A DNA stretch of 64,000 nt from Trichopria drosophilae (lineage: Eukaryota > Arthropoda > Insecta > Hymenoptera > Diapriidae). Shown here piece by piece: positions 27,532 through 38,175 of the stretch. The number at the start of each line of letters is the position of its first letter. Position 1 is the first letter of the stretch. Location: positions 157,442,501 to 157,506,500 of the forward strand of contig CM059582.1 of the NCBI GenBank assembly GCA_030407085.1. The letters are read 5' to 3'. The translations under genes were made by a program, and so were the position numbers. The notes beneath the pieces were generated by a model. It ran no database searches, was not told where the DNA came from, and saw nothing but the letters and a program-made list of their open reading frames with translations.

Positions 27532-28479
27532 CAGGGGGCATCAACTGCTATGGAGTAAAGGTACTACCGTTACGGCGTAGTTCCGCAGTTTTTAGGCGCT
27601 GTAGACGGCGCTACTAGTATCGAAATAATTGCATGTGTGTATCTGATGATACACACACATGCATAGAAATTTTCTCCGAAAACCGGGTTATTCGAGAACA
27701 CCAACTGAAGACAGTTTAAAGTAATTTGCGCTATTTTTCATTTACTGTTATTAAATTAAAAACTATTATTTTTAATTAAAATTTAATTAAAAAAAGTTTA
27801 TTTGTAATTAGATTTCACCATTTTGTGAAAGTTTGACAGCAAAGTCAAGTTGAAGATATTACGAAATTAATACTTTAAAAACCATTCAAATCAAAATACA
27901 AAAAAAAATCAGTGGAAATAAGTCACCAATCAAGTGTTAAATATTAAAAGTTAATAAATAAATGTATAATCGCAAATAGTGTAGATGAACGTTACAATGT
28001 ACCGCAATATTAGGAAAAAATAAAAATAAAAATGATTAAAAACTGATTTTTTATAGGACAAAAGTCCAATTGAGTAATATTCGAAATAAAAATACGACAT
28101 AAATAAAACAATAAAAGACAAAAATAAAATGCAAACTGAAATAGTAAAATGAAAGATAAAAATCGAAAAAAGGACGGCACTGAATTTAGATTAAATTAAA
28201 AATAGTCGATAAAACTTTACTGGAATGTATACAAAACCACTTTTTATGATATTAAATTTAAATTTAACACTAGTTTCTACATAAAATTAAAGTTTTTCAC
28301 AATTACTGCTCAGATAAGCAATTTTTCGTTTCAAAAATCCCGCGCTTTGTTTTGATTGGTTCCCACGTCACTCCCCAGACTCCGCTGCAATGCTAGTAGC
28401 GCCGTCTACAGCGCCTAAAATACTGCGGAACTACGCCGTAACGGTAGTACCTTTACTACATAGGAGTTGATGCCCCCTG
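27532..28479. mobile_element. 948-bp hAT-type non-autonomous element with 8-bp target duplication
   Basis: Ends are CAGGGGGCATCAACT at 27,532 and its exact complement AGTTGATGCCCCCTG ending at 28,479. The terminal inverted repeats are about 86 bp (27,532-27,617 and 28,393-28,479) with a handful of mismatches. Both flanks carry CCCCAGTC (27,524-27,531 and 28,480-28,487), and the uninterrupted left arm of the host repeat has that octamer once, at the corresponding place. The 8-bp duplication and CAG-G start are the hallmarks of hAT elements; P elements also make 8-bp duplications but have different ends. The interior is A/T-rich without a transposase, so it is a MITE-like deletion derivative. 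Confidence 0.92.
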
Positions 28480-28487
28480 CCCCAGTC
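28480..28487. repeat. Target-site duplication, right copy
   Basis: CCCCAGTC, the partner of 27,524-27,531, perfect over 8 bp. Confidence 0.92.
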
Positions 28488-29481
28488 TTTCGATGCAAGT
28501 GTAAGTAATGTTATTCTTTCAGACCTAGATTTTGATTCTAGAAACTTTTGTTTTATTTGATTCAGGGTTGTTATTCCTGCTTTACAATAATCATTATCGC
28601 AGCTTTCCAATTCTTGTTTGTTATATCTTGTAGGAACATTAATATCCGAATCATCATGATCCGTTTCTGACTTTTCATCAGAAAGAATTTCCTCATCTAT
28701 GTGATTAAATATAATTTTTTCATCAGTAGATTGGGAAACTGTTTCTTCATTTGGAGATTGAATTTTGAGTTCTCCAGATTTATTAAGTGCAAAGTCGCAC
28801 GTTGTACAAATTTTTGAACCTTCTGGAAGTTCAGGATATTTCTCTCGTAAACTCTTAGAAACACTAATCAAACCTGTTATTTTATTATGCTTTTTCTTTT
28901 TAAGTGGATTGATACACCTGCTTCTCCACACGTTTCTTGTCTTAACATTCATTTTTAAATAAAACAAAAATAATTTAAACTAAAAAATTAAACACAGGAA
29001 GAAAAAAAAGAAGAAATATCTAAAACAAAAAATATTTTGCGAATGTGAATAAAAGTGCAGTTATCTTTTTAGATCAAATAAATCGATAATATACTGTTTA
29101 ACGCTTGATGAAAGACACAATGCAAGTGACACACAATGTAAGAGGCGCAATATAAGGGACGAAGTAACTCAGCAGATATCGTATATTTTCGAAATGTACT
29201 GCACTGTTTACAGCCTCCTGTTTATCAATTAAATGAAGTAACGTTTCATGTATGAGAAAACACGCCACGAGTTCAGCCACCTGTCGGCAATAATCCAAAG
29301 TCGTTAGCGTAGCGGCGCGGTGCATTGGTGCAGTGACGCGCAATCTTTATAATTCAATTTCTCGAAAACAAAAAAAAACCGATATTTTGAAATTCAAGTA
29401 TTTTGTAGGTAGGAAAAACCCTCAGCTTTCTGTTAAAAATAAATAAAAAAAAAGAAACGTGCATAAAGTCGAAAAAACTTT

Positions 29482-29513
29482 TATTTTTGTTATTATTATT
29501 ATTATTATTATTT
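29482..29513. repeat. TTA/ATT microsatellite
   Basis: About ten trinucleotide units of ATT within the right arm of the giant inverted repeat. The left arm has only A/T-rich sequence at the matching position, so the expansion happened after arm duplication. Confidence 0.8.
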
Positions 29514-30060
29514 TTTAATTATAGTTTTGATTTTCAACAATTTTGGTCAAAATAAAAAATAAATTCAAAATGGACTACACCAATCGAAAGTTCATGAAAA
29601 ATCCTATCAAAATCATATCTGAAACATATTTTGTATTTATTTGTTTAAGTGGAATAAATACACAAAGTAGCGCGTGACATAAAAAAGTTCAAAACTTTCA
29701 CCCCCTCCCACTACTCCAATTTTTAATAAAATTAAAAAATATTTTCCTTAATAATTACTAACCTATAGGACAACTCATAAAAAAAATTGAGGCTCGATTG
29801 GAGAAAATTTTTTTTTTGTCTGGACATTTGACGTGAAATCCATCATGTGCATATTCGCATGGGCCACTTCGCGCACTATAAAAATGTGCGAAATTGAATT
29901 TGTACATAGGGTTTAAAAGAGTTAGTATATAACTAGTAATTCGATAGTTATATTATAACTATTATTATATAACGAATAATTCTATAACTATAATGTAAAT
30001 ACAAACTGACTGTCCCCAGTATACTACTTTATTATAAAGTCACAAAATTATGGTTGAAAA

Positions 30061-30151
30061 CTATTTTTTGATGCAGCAGGCGTCAAACGATCATTTTACG
30101 CCTGCACATAGAGGCGTAAAAACAATTTACGCCTACTGCGTCGAAAAATAA
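30061..30151. repeat. Nested hairpin with four TTTACGCCT-type units
   Basis: The outer stem pairs TTTTTTGATGCAGCAGGCGT with ACGCCTACTGCGTCGAAAAA. The inner stem pairs TTTTACGCCT with AGGCGTAAAA across an 8-base loop. The sequence AGGCGT or its complement ACGCCT thus occurs four times in 90 bp in palindromic order. It could be a small foldback element or a binding-site cluster; nothing nearby decides. Confidence 0.5.
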
Positions 30152-31126
30152 TGTTTGAATCTCACACGTAGAATATTCACCCTCGTGAACCTCGGCCGGT
30201 TTCGCCGCCCCTCGGATTCTGTCGTCGACACGTAAAACTCTATTTTACACCCTTGATACAAAAATAATGATTACAGGTTTAAGCACGTGAGTGACATCCA
30301 TTTTAAACCATACTTGACTAGTTACTACTCAAGATAACCACAATTAATACATTGATGTCGCTATCGTGATATCATTACTGAATTCGTAATTTGGCGAATT
30401 CATTTTTGTACAATGGTATTCATCTCAGATAGGGCACAAAATGATATTATGCGCCCGCGGGTTAACGCCTTAACTACCGCGGTCTAACGCAAATTGATTT
30501 TAGTAGCCGACAAAATTCGTATATTATTAAATCTGTTGAAAAAATATATTAACAAATGTTATAGAGATAAAATTACTTTTTCTCAATTTTCATTAAGGGA
30601 CATCTTTTTTACTGCAGTCATCAATGTTTCTACCCTGGTAGAATTTATCCACTTTTTTCTTTTGTATAAACAATTTTCTCATTTATACCAGGGTAAAGAT
30701 TCAATGATTTTTGAAAAATCAGTCCACCACATTGAATCCGTCATTTCGAATTTTGAAAGAGCCTCTGTAAGCCCCATGCCAAAAATGCCCCTTTTTCATA
30801 CCTCGAATATTGAAACTTTTTTTATGCCAATTGGTTACATATGATGACCCAATAATGCCTGCAAAATTTCAAAATGAGCATATTCCCCGTTTTGAAAATA
30901 TGAGAGGTCAAAGTTGACCATGTCCAATAAAAAATGTACATCAATTTCACATTTATACTCGAATAATAATGTTTAAAAATATCAGACGATATGGTTCTTT
31001 ACAGATTTTTGGGGTCGCTGATTACCAATCTGAAGTCATATTTTAAAAATCCAAAATGGCAAATCCAAAATAGCGGATGACTTTTAAAAAATCAACTGCA
31101 ATTCGCTTGAAACGCGTTAAAGTTTA

Positions 31127-31355
31127 ACAAAGGCAAGATGCAATACTCCAACCATGGCAAGATGTAATAATCCAACCGGCAAAGGTACGATCGTATAATC
31201 CAACCAACAAAGGCAAGATGTAATAATCCGACCGGCAAAGGTAAGATCATAAAATCCAACCAACAAAGGCAAGATGTAATAATCCCAACGGCAAAGGTAA
31301 GATAGTATAATCCAACAAATAAAGGCAAGGTGCAATACTCCAACCAAGGCAAGAT
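31127..31355. repeat. Minisatellite, 28-bp units in alternating A/B form
   Basis: About nine units of roughly 28 bp, such as GGCAAGATGTAATAATCC followed by AACCGGCAAA (type A), alternating with GGTAAGATCGTATAATCC followed by AACCAACAAA (type B). This gives a higher-order period of 56 bp. The array is open in several frames only because its units are multiples without stops; the long Leu/Tyr/Cys-rich minus-strand ORFs here are artefacts of the repeat. Confidence 0.85.
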
Positions 31356-31747
31356 AATTTTATTTTATCACATTCGCAAGCAAAGCAATACAAAAAAATA
31401 CAAAATATTTGTTACTTGTGGGTAATCATTCTTCCGAGTGGTTTTTCACGAAATATTTTTATTTGATATTTCGTTCTCAACACCCAAATAGAACTTTAAG
31501 GCTACATCCTATTTACAAGAAAATTGACCGGTCACATATAACAAATAAAAGGAAAAATAAAATGAGATAAACATAGAAAATGTAAACAAAAAATATATAA
31601 AAAATATTGTACATCGACCACCTTCACGAGGTTTGAGCAGGATTCCGTTCATAAATAGTGGATAATGGAGAAAAATCCTCTGACTACCATTGTACATTAG
31701 TTTTCGGCGAAACCATAACTGTTTTACATCTTTGTCGACCATATGGA

Positions 31748-33370
31748 GTAAATAAATGAAACGAATGAAAAATATTTATTAAGCATTGATAGCAGTAATG
31801 GCTGCATTACCTTAAGGCGATGTTACAAAATCAATACAGTGTATAAATATACAAAACTAAAAACATTAACTTAAGTGGAAATACGAGTCATATACAATAA
31901 TATTATGCTATTTCGATATATGCTATTGGTACAACCAAATGCGCCTTCCGGTATATGCATATGAGATATTGTTTTGAAGAAAGGAAAAGTATTAAATGGA
32001 AAGGAATAATATGGAATTGAATCAAGAGTAAAGGATAATAACGTTGTTATGTGAAGGAGAGAGCGATCTGGGAAGGTATTTTCGAAGGAGAGGAAATATG
32101 TTGAAGACGGCTCTTAAAAACAGTGATGGATTCGGCATTGCAAATTTCGGCTGGCATCGTGTTTTATAGTCTAGACACTTTAACTACAAATGAGTTCTGG
32201 TAGCCTGTCGTTTTTACATACGGAACCAATATGACTTTTTAGATAACTCTTGTTGATATTAATATCGTGTGCTATTTCGAGAGTGAAATAAAAAATATTG
32301 TATCTGATAAAATACTGATGTTACCGGATAACATATTGATGTTACCGGATAACACATTGATGGTAGTGGACAGCAATAGTCTAGATGAGGAAGTACTAAT
32401 GGGATCACGAGTTTTTTCTTCATTACGGTGGATAATAAATTTTTGTTAACGCACAATCGGTATAGTTTGAAATTAATATTCCGAGTTATATCGGACTTAA
32501 GTCTCCCATGATAAGGTTTGGTCGATTCTTATGCCGAGACTACGTACTTCTTTGGAATATGAAATCGTGGTTCCATCTAGTACTAAATCTGGTACGGTTG
32601 ATAAATTAATTTTATTAATAAAAAATCAGGAGCCAAATACTATTGCTTGGGATTTACATGGGTTGAGAGTAAGGTTCATTTGTTCAGCATACTGCGATAT
32701 TACGAAAATATCTTTGTTGATATCTTCAGTGGTAGTTGCGATATTCCACGGGTCACATTCAGACATGATTTAAAGATCTTCTGTATATATCATATGGGTG
32801 GAAAACTTAGTACTGAAGATAAATCATTAATGAAGATGGAAAATAAAAGTAAACATAGGACGGATCCTTGTGGAACTCCTGCAAATAGTTCCTTCCCGCT
32901 TGAATTCATGGAACCTTCGCCAATTACCGACTGCTGTCGACCAATAAGGTATAAAGCGAACTAACGTAGTTCATAATTAACAACGCCAAGATGTATAAGT
33001 TAAAAAAAAAAGAATTAAAATGTCGACAGCGTTGAACGCTTTTGAAAAATCGAATATCAACATTGTTACTTTGCAATTCTCGATACACAACCGAACGTAG
33101 TCCAGCACAGAAATTAGCGGTGTCTGTGTGCTATACCCCTTCCGAAATAAAAATTGTTTAGGGTCAAGTAGTTGATGCTTATTCAGGAAATCTATCAGCT
33201 GGTAAAAAAGGACATTCTCTAAGAGTTTGGTAGGGAGATTTATAAGTGCTATGGGCCAATAGTGCTGATGATAAAGGAACTGGCCGTTTATTTATTGGTC
33301 TGACTAGCGCTTTGTTGCACTCATCTGGGAAAACAGTAGTGGCAAGAATCATCAATTAAAAACGTCAATA
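31748..33370 (-). pseudogene. LINE reverse-transcriptase remnant, copy 1
   Basis: Minus-strand, 5'-truncated non-LTR retrotransposon, same family as 41,571-42,880. In translated order it shows a KALVRPINK-type block near 33,310, an RQQSVIGEG..FAGVPQGSVL block near 32,890-32,930 (RT domain), a degenerate YTEDLQI in place of YADD near 32,800, and LVLPHLDYC near 32,380. Many stops and frameshifts break it. The 3' end near 31,750-31,835 matches that of the other copy (TTTATTAA..TAGCAG..GCATTACCTT on the plus strand). It is dead; the clade is jockey/CR1-like but not resolved. Confidence 0.8.
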
Positions 33371-33817
33371 AGAAGATGAACACGCATTTTGATTTTCGAA
33401 AATTCAAGATTGTAATTATAGTGATAAATATTTTTTAAATCATTAGGGTATCTTTTGTTACAAACATTCGATTGGTAGAAGTACGAGCTTCCTTTGTTTC
33501 TTTTAGTCTTTATAATCATATATGTTGTAAGTAACCAATTACTGAGAGACTTTTATTATTGTATAGTTTTGGACTTTTGGACTTTGGTATTTTCACTTTA
33601 AATCGTTCCCAATATTAAAAAAAAATCATTGAAAAAATTGTTTCAAAATTTTAGTATTTTTTATTTTTGGTAATATACTGTTTAAATGCAATTATTACCG
33701 CGTCAATCGAAAGAGTATACTCAAAAAAAAACACTTTGAAGGTAATATTAATAATCCTTTTGCATATGAGCCTCGCAGGCTAACAAAAAATGTGCATCTA
33801 TGCAGCTCTGAGGGTTA

Positions 33818-34440
33818 AGATATAATGCATTGAAATTTCAAACAATTAGATCTTTCTTCGGTTTTTACATAGAAATATCTATTGCTTAGGTATGATTTTA
33901 GTAGCAAAAAGAGGTTATGTGGTAGATATTTTTTTATTTTGTATAAGAGACCTGTATGCCAAACTTTATGGAATGCTTGTTTAATGTCTAGAAAAATGGC
34001 TGGGCAGTATTTCTTGTTTTCTAGGCTATTATTTATTTTTCTAGTTAATCTGTGAACTTGTTCGACCGTAGCATGTTTTTCTCGAAAACCAAACTGATTA
34101 AATATTAACTTTAATATTTTCATTTCTGGTCTGATTTTATTTAACAATAGCTTTTCAAATATTTTTGACATTACGGGTAAGAGACTTATTGGTCTATACG
34201 ATGATACCAGAGATAAGGATAATGTGTGACACTTTCCACAAAACTGGAAAATGGTTTGTTAGAATTATAGAATTGTATATAATAGTTAATAGTCTTGACG
34301 CAGTTTCTGGTAATTCTTTCACTACTTTAGCCGTGATCATATCAAATCCAGGCGACTTTTTTGCCTTTAGTCCCGTTTTGACAATTCGTTTCACTTCATT
34401 TAAGGTACTTTGAAACGACCTAAAATGATTATTTTCCATA
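33818..34440 (-). pseudogene. Jockey-clade LINE reverse-transcriptase fragment
   Basis: Two overlapping minus-strand frames join into one RT fragment. 34,439-34,194 encodes KKSPGFDMITAKVVKELP, a classic jockey fingers block, and then FPVLWKVSHIIL. 34,171-33,815 encodes MSKIFEKLLLNKI, FNQFGFREKHATVEQVHRL, IFLDIKQAFHKVWHTGLLYK and LLLKSYLSNRYFYVK. The catalytic LDIxxAFDxVWH motif has His for the second Asp. A frame break near 34,180 separates the pieces. Endonuclease and YADD regions are absent. It is a different LINE family from its neighbours at 31.7-33.4 kb. Confidence 0.85.
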
Positions 34441-36985
34441 AATGCAGAAAATTAAAATATCTGCTTTGTATTAATAAGTAAAGTAAGAAAAAAATAGTAA
34501 GTGACTGCAACGTCTCCATTACGATTAAGCGATACATATACTATCAGATTATAGGAAGTGGAGCATCGACCTTCCAGAGTGCAGGATGCGTGACTGCACG
34601 CTTCGCGATGTGTGTGCTTTGAACGTTTCTAGGCTTTCATTCGCCAAGCTGCGGAAAGCTTTATAACTTTGCACCACGCAAGTTCGCTTAGTTGTCGGAT
34701 CGAAATTAAGGTGAAACCAATTTCTACCTGACCGTTGCGGGATTTTTCTTTATCACTTTAACGATCAATTTTTGTGTTAAGTTACACGCGAAGCTCGATT
34801 TTTTACTATCTCGATTTTTATTACGGTGTTACGGTTCGATCGATTATTTTGCCATATTCCCTCAATTCCTAGCAATTATGTTCCATCATTCAAAATCTAT
34901 TTTTAGGGAACGAAAATGTACTCGTTTGATGACAAGTTACCGCACGACCTCAATGTCTACTTCTCAAATTCAGGATTCAATTATCTCGTTAATTATTATG
35001 AAACTCGTTAAAACCAAAACGAGTTCATAATAGTAAATTAAGGATTAGATTAGAACTAACAGAGGTTAATGATCGTTTATTCTCACCTAAAAAGGAGGAT
35101 GATGCTTCCAGAATACTTTTTAATTATATTCGATTCGTTAGAAAGTAAAGTTGGAGTTTATATACAAATATCAACTTGGATTTGTAAGTACAACGGGAAA
35201 GATTTGATTTCACATTTTTCTTTATTATGTTTAAAAAAAGGTTAGATAGCACGCGGCTAAAAATGACGTTTTTATACAAAATCTGCTGGTGAAACATCAA
35301 CTAGATTGATCGAAAATGTTTAGATAATCATATTTGTGATATTTTACATAATAAAATGGTTCCAGTAGCGTGATCAGTTTAACAAGGACTATTTTTGAAT
35401 CATTGAAGTAAATCATTAATATCATCCCGAATTAGGAGATTATTTACTCCAAAGTACTGTGAATTTAATCCTTTAGATTGAACAGTAACTCCGGGTTCAA
35501 GTTTCTATTTTTATTCCTTTAGAATTGAATTTGACTCCAACAGTTTTAGTGTGCAATTTAGAACCTTCATGAACAAAAAATTAGTTTTTATCAAATTCTT
35601 ATAATCTTTCTAATAATGAAATTTAAATCACGCGGTCGTGGGCAATGCCATCTTAGGTTGTTTCGCGAAACCCTATTACCAGTGTGTTGCTTTTTTCGAA
35701 ATTCGGAAAGCACACATTGGTGTAGGAACATAAAAACGTTCCCGTAAAAGAAGGATCCATATTACGAACAAATCTCAACTTTACTACTATACTAAAACTT
35801 CTGCAAATCAATTAATTAGTTACGGTTTCTGAACGATATTGCTGAACAGTCATGAACTCATGCCGTCGTTAAAAAGATCATCAGAAGTTGTAAATTATTG
35901 GACTACTAAAAATCTATTGAGTTCTAATTAAAATTTGTTCGATGCAAAAAAAATCGACCGTTTATGGAGATCGTGACCCCGTAAAGGTACAATACGCGGG
36001 AAATGGCTAATACTTGAATCATGTCAGCTCGACTTACATTTCCGCGCTCCAAATTTTGTTTTCCACAGGATGACGTCACTCTTGCAGGAATCACGACAAA
36101 TAACATTATGTTATCATAGTGCACTTTTAACTTTTGCCACTTTGTATTAAGCGCGTGTTGCACTGATACGTGGATCCTCTTGTGTTTGCGAATCACTGAT
36201 TTATAAAACTGATCTATTTTTTCTTGAAAAACACTTGACGACAAGGGTAATGATTGGCTACTTAGGATACTTTGTCCGCGGATCACACACTGGTTGTCAT
36301 ATCCGAGGATACGAGTGATCGATTTCAAGGTTTTTCAAATCTTTATAGGGTCGAGGTCGGGTCGAGAAATTGGTTTATTATTCAGCAGAAGTAACTCGGG
36401 TCGCTAAAGCAGCAGCAACTACCCCATAGCGTCTGCAGAAGATGCACACAGGCGGACGCCTGTGGCACTATGTGCCACTGCGCAAAGACGGTTGCCATTT
36501 CGCAGGCGCGCGCTACTCTCTCCCACCTAACGTTTTGATTCGTTCTTATAGATGTACATAGCTATCTTTTCCCGATTATTTTTCTCAAGATCTTTATATT
36601 CCTACACTTGTTATGAGGGTTCTAAAGTTCTCCCGTCGATAATGTCAATTCCTAACCCAAGATATTGATGTTGCAGCCCGTAACGGTGCGCCCCAATAAT
36701 ATCTAAAAATTTTTTAAATCACGATGAAACGGGCTTTATAAATCAAGTCTGCATCATTACTTCGATCCAGACCTTAGGACGAAGTATTGCATTTGGTCAC
36801 TTCGGCAAAAAAATTACATTATAGCTTTTTATTTAATTTGGCCATTTCAGTAACCGTAAATATCCCAAATGTTGTACATTTTATTTTACAAAAGTATGCA
36901 CCGAATAGTATATTGCAAACACAATACAAGTGTTTTACAAGATTTAGAGTAGAACGGGGTAAAAAAGCCATGGGGAGAAAAGGCC
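34441..36985. other. Mixed stretch without a recognised gene
   Basis: Holds two GC-richer patches, 34,560-34,860 and 36,340-36,550, and one minus-strand frame of 134 codons (36,328-35,924) that is not recognised. The first patch contains a TATA-like CTTTATAACTTTG followed by CG-rich sequence and could be an old promoter or retroelement leader. The second has a short palindrome, GTGGCACTATGTGCCAC. The LINE debris on both sides suggests transposon origin, but no motif supports a name. Confidence 0.35.
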
Positions 36986-36986
36986 A

Positions 36987-37475
36987 TTTATATTTTATAT
37001 TGAAATTATAGGCGCAATTTTTTTTTTCTTTATTAAGCACTTCAAATCTCATTAGAGATTTCTGGTTAAAGGTTATATGTTGGCACGCGGCCAGGTTGCG
37101 TTTCGCAATTAATATTTCGATATTTAAGGGAGCATAGATTTTTAATTTATGCAGGGACGCTAACAATTTTGATCGGTGATCGTCGTATAGTTCGCGCTGC
37201 CATAATATGTAATTGAGGTTTTCGTTTTCGGTTTTCGGATAGCTTATAATATTTTTACGGTATGTTCTATAATATTTTATTAATGGTTGCACTAAATTTA
37301 TGACTCAAGCTTTCACCCAAATACCACACTTTTAAAAAATGGGAGAAAAAATCGGAAAGTGTAGGGGATGCATTCTTCTTTTTTTTCAATACACGCTCCT
37401 GGAAATTTTCGGTAAGGGACAAAGTCTTGAATTCTAATTCGTCTGTCAATAGTATAGGAAGTCGCCATATGCCAC
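36987..37475 (-). pseudogene. LINE C-terminal fragment (R1/I-like RNase H tail), decayed
   Basis: Minus-strand translation gives, in order, a GESLSHK-type segment (near 37,310), LNYILWQRELYDDHRSKLL (about 37,205-37,145), LHKLKIYAPLNIEILIAKRN and LAACQHI (to about 37,080). This is the conserved post-RNase H 'NHILW..' block and the C-terminal leucine-rich end seen in R1- and I-type LINE polymerases of insects. Cys residues of the expected knuckle are partly lost and stops are present. Identification rests on pattern memory only. Confidence 0.5.
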
Positions 37476-37499
37476 ACTAATCCCATCCCATACAGCACA

Positions 37500-38175
37500 T
37501 ACCTCTTAAAGTGGCCCCCCAGAGCTCAGCCCTAAGATATCTCCAAAAAGAACCCCTGAAGAGGTCTTAATTATGATAATCTATAAAACGAGCTCTTAAA
37601 GATGTTTTACTTAGGACTTCTTAAAATCGTAATCCCGAAGAGGTCTTATGTTTGAGGTCTTAAATCTATCTGTGTTTCTTCGAGAGACATCAGGTGGTTA
37701 TTCAAGCCAAAAATGATATCGCGCAATATTTACTCTTGCAAACCGATAGATTATAAGCTATAATGACAAAATAAGTGCCTTTAGGATATTTAGCCAGCGT
37801 TATCACAGTTTTGTATTATTATTGCATGATCCCATTCTATTGAATGTAATCACCAGCCAATATATAAATATACAAACGGTAAAAAGAAACTCATTTAAAA
37901 AGTATACAAATTAATAATTAAGGTACAAAACATAGAATCTTTAATTTTCAGAAATTTGCTTTTCATTGATATTATTGATTTTATATGTCAAAGCTCTCAA
38001 ACAGGATCTCTTTTCTGAGACCTCATATTTTAGAGGTCTTATAGAGCTCTTAAAATCGACGTAAGAATATTTTAGGAGCTCTTTTTGAGAAATATTTAAC
38101 ATCTTATAATTTTCAAGACTTCTTAAAGAGCTCTTTAAGATGTCTTTTTGCTGTTTGAGATCTTTGAACCACACA
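37500..38175. repeat. Cluster of GAGGTCTTAA / GAGCTCTTAA motifs
   Basis: The motifs AGAGGTCTTA, GAGCTCTTAA, GACTTCTTAA and their close variants recur at least ten times in two blocks, about 37,500-37,675 and 37,995-38,165, separated by 320 bp of plain sequence. Spacing is irregular (15-60 bp). Two facing blocks suggest a degraded inverted-repeat element, but no clean termini were found. Confidence 0.45.

Larger units (their letters stand above)
25879..28950 (-). pseudogene. Transposase-like gene, right arm, interrupted by a hAT-type element
   Basis: Best-preserved copy, read from ATG 28,950 down to a stop at 25,879. Segments: 28,950-28,488 (N-terminal CTTC zinc-binding-like pair, acidic linker), 27,523-27,262 (basic region), 27,290-26,886 (GSSGTHTVCVC..HENVKLM), and 26,820-25,879 (C-terminal 313 codons). 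The C-terminal domain shows CDFAEN, SDNLTHDTAAVY, ITDGAGQQFKN and AECHFHATTHGKGAWDGVG, followed by a Lys-rich tail. The spaced Asp residues in FAEN and DGAG fit an RNase-H-like (DDE/D) catalytic fold, but that is inference. Breaks: the inserted element at 27,532-28,479, a one-base shift near 27,262-27,290, a TAG at 26,886 where the left arm has TGC, and a frame change near 26,825. The protein resembles an uncharacterised class common in arthropod genomes that I cannot name. Confidence 0.75.
23148..29845. mobile_element. 6.7-kb giant inverted repeat (foldback DNA transposon)
   Basis: The outer ends are inverted copies: TGATGGATTTCACGTCAAAT at 23,148 against its complement ending at 29,845. Pairing then continues for about 2.6 kb per arm, through non-coding leader and coding sequence, with scattered indels. 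Each arm carries one copy of the same gene pointing inward (plus strand in the left arm, minus strand in the right arm). The octamer TTCGCATG lies directly left of the left end (23,140-23,147) and again at 29,854-29,861, so it may be an 8-bp target duplication with a few bases lost or gained at one end. The arms do not share the inner 3' sequence. This is either a head-out inverted dimer of one transposon or a true long-TIR element; the family is unclassified. Confidence 0.8.

Noticed and set aside
31092..31352. Two overlapping minus-strand ORFs rich in Leu, Tyr and Cys that look like a repeat protein
   Set aside because: They are translations of the 28-bp minisatellite; the periodicity alone keeps the frames open.
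35924..36328. 134-codon minus-strand ORF as a possible gene
   Set aside because: No recognised domain, an alternative start, LINE debris on both sides and no splice signals; kept only as part of an unassigned stretch.
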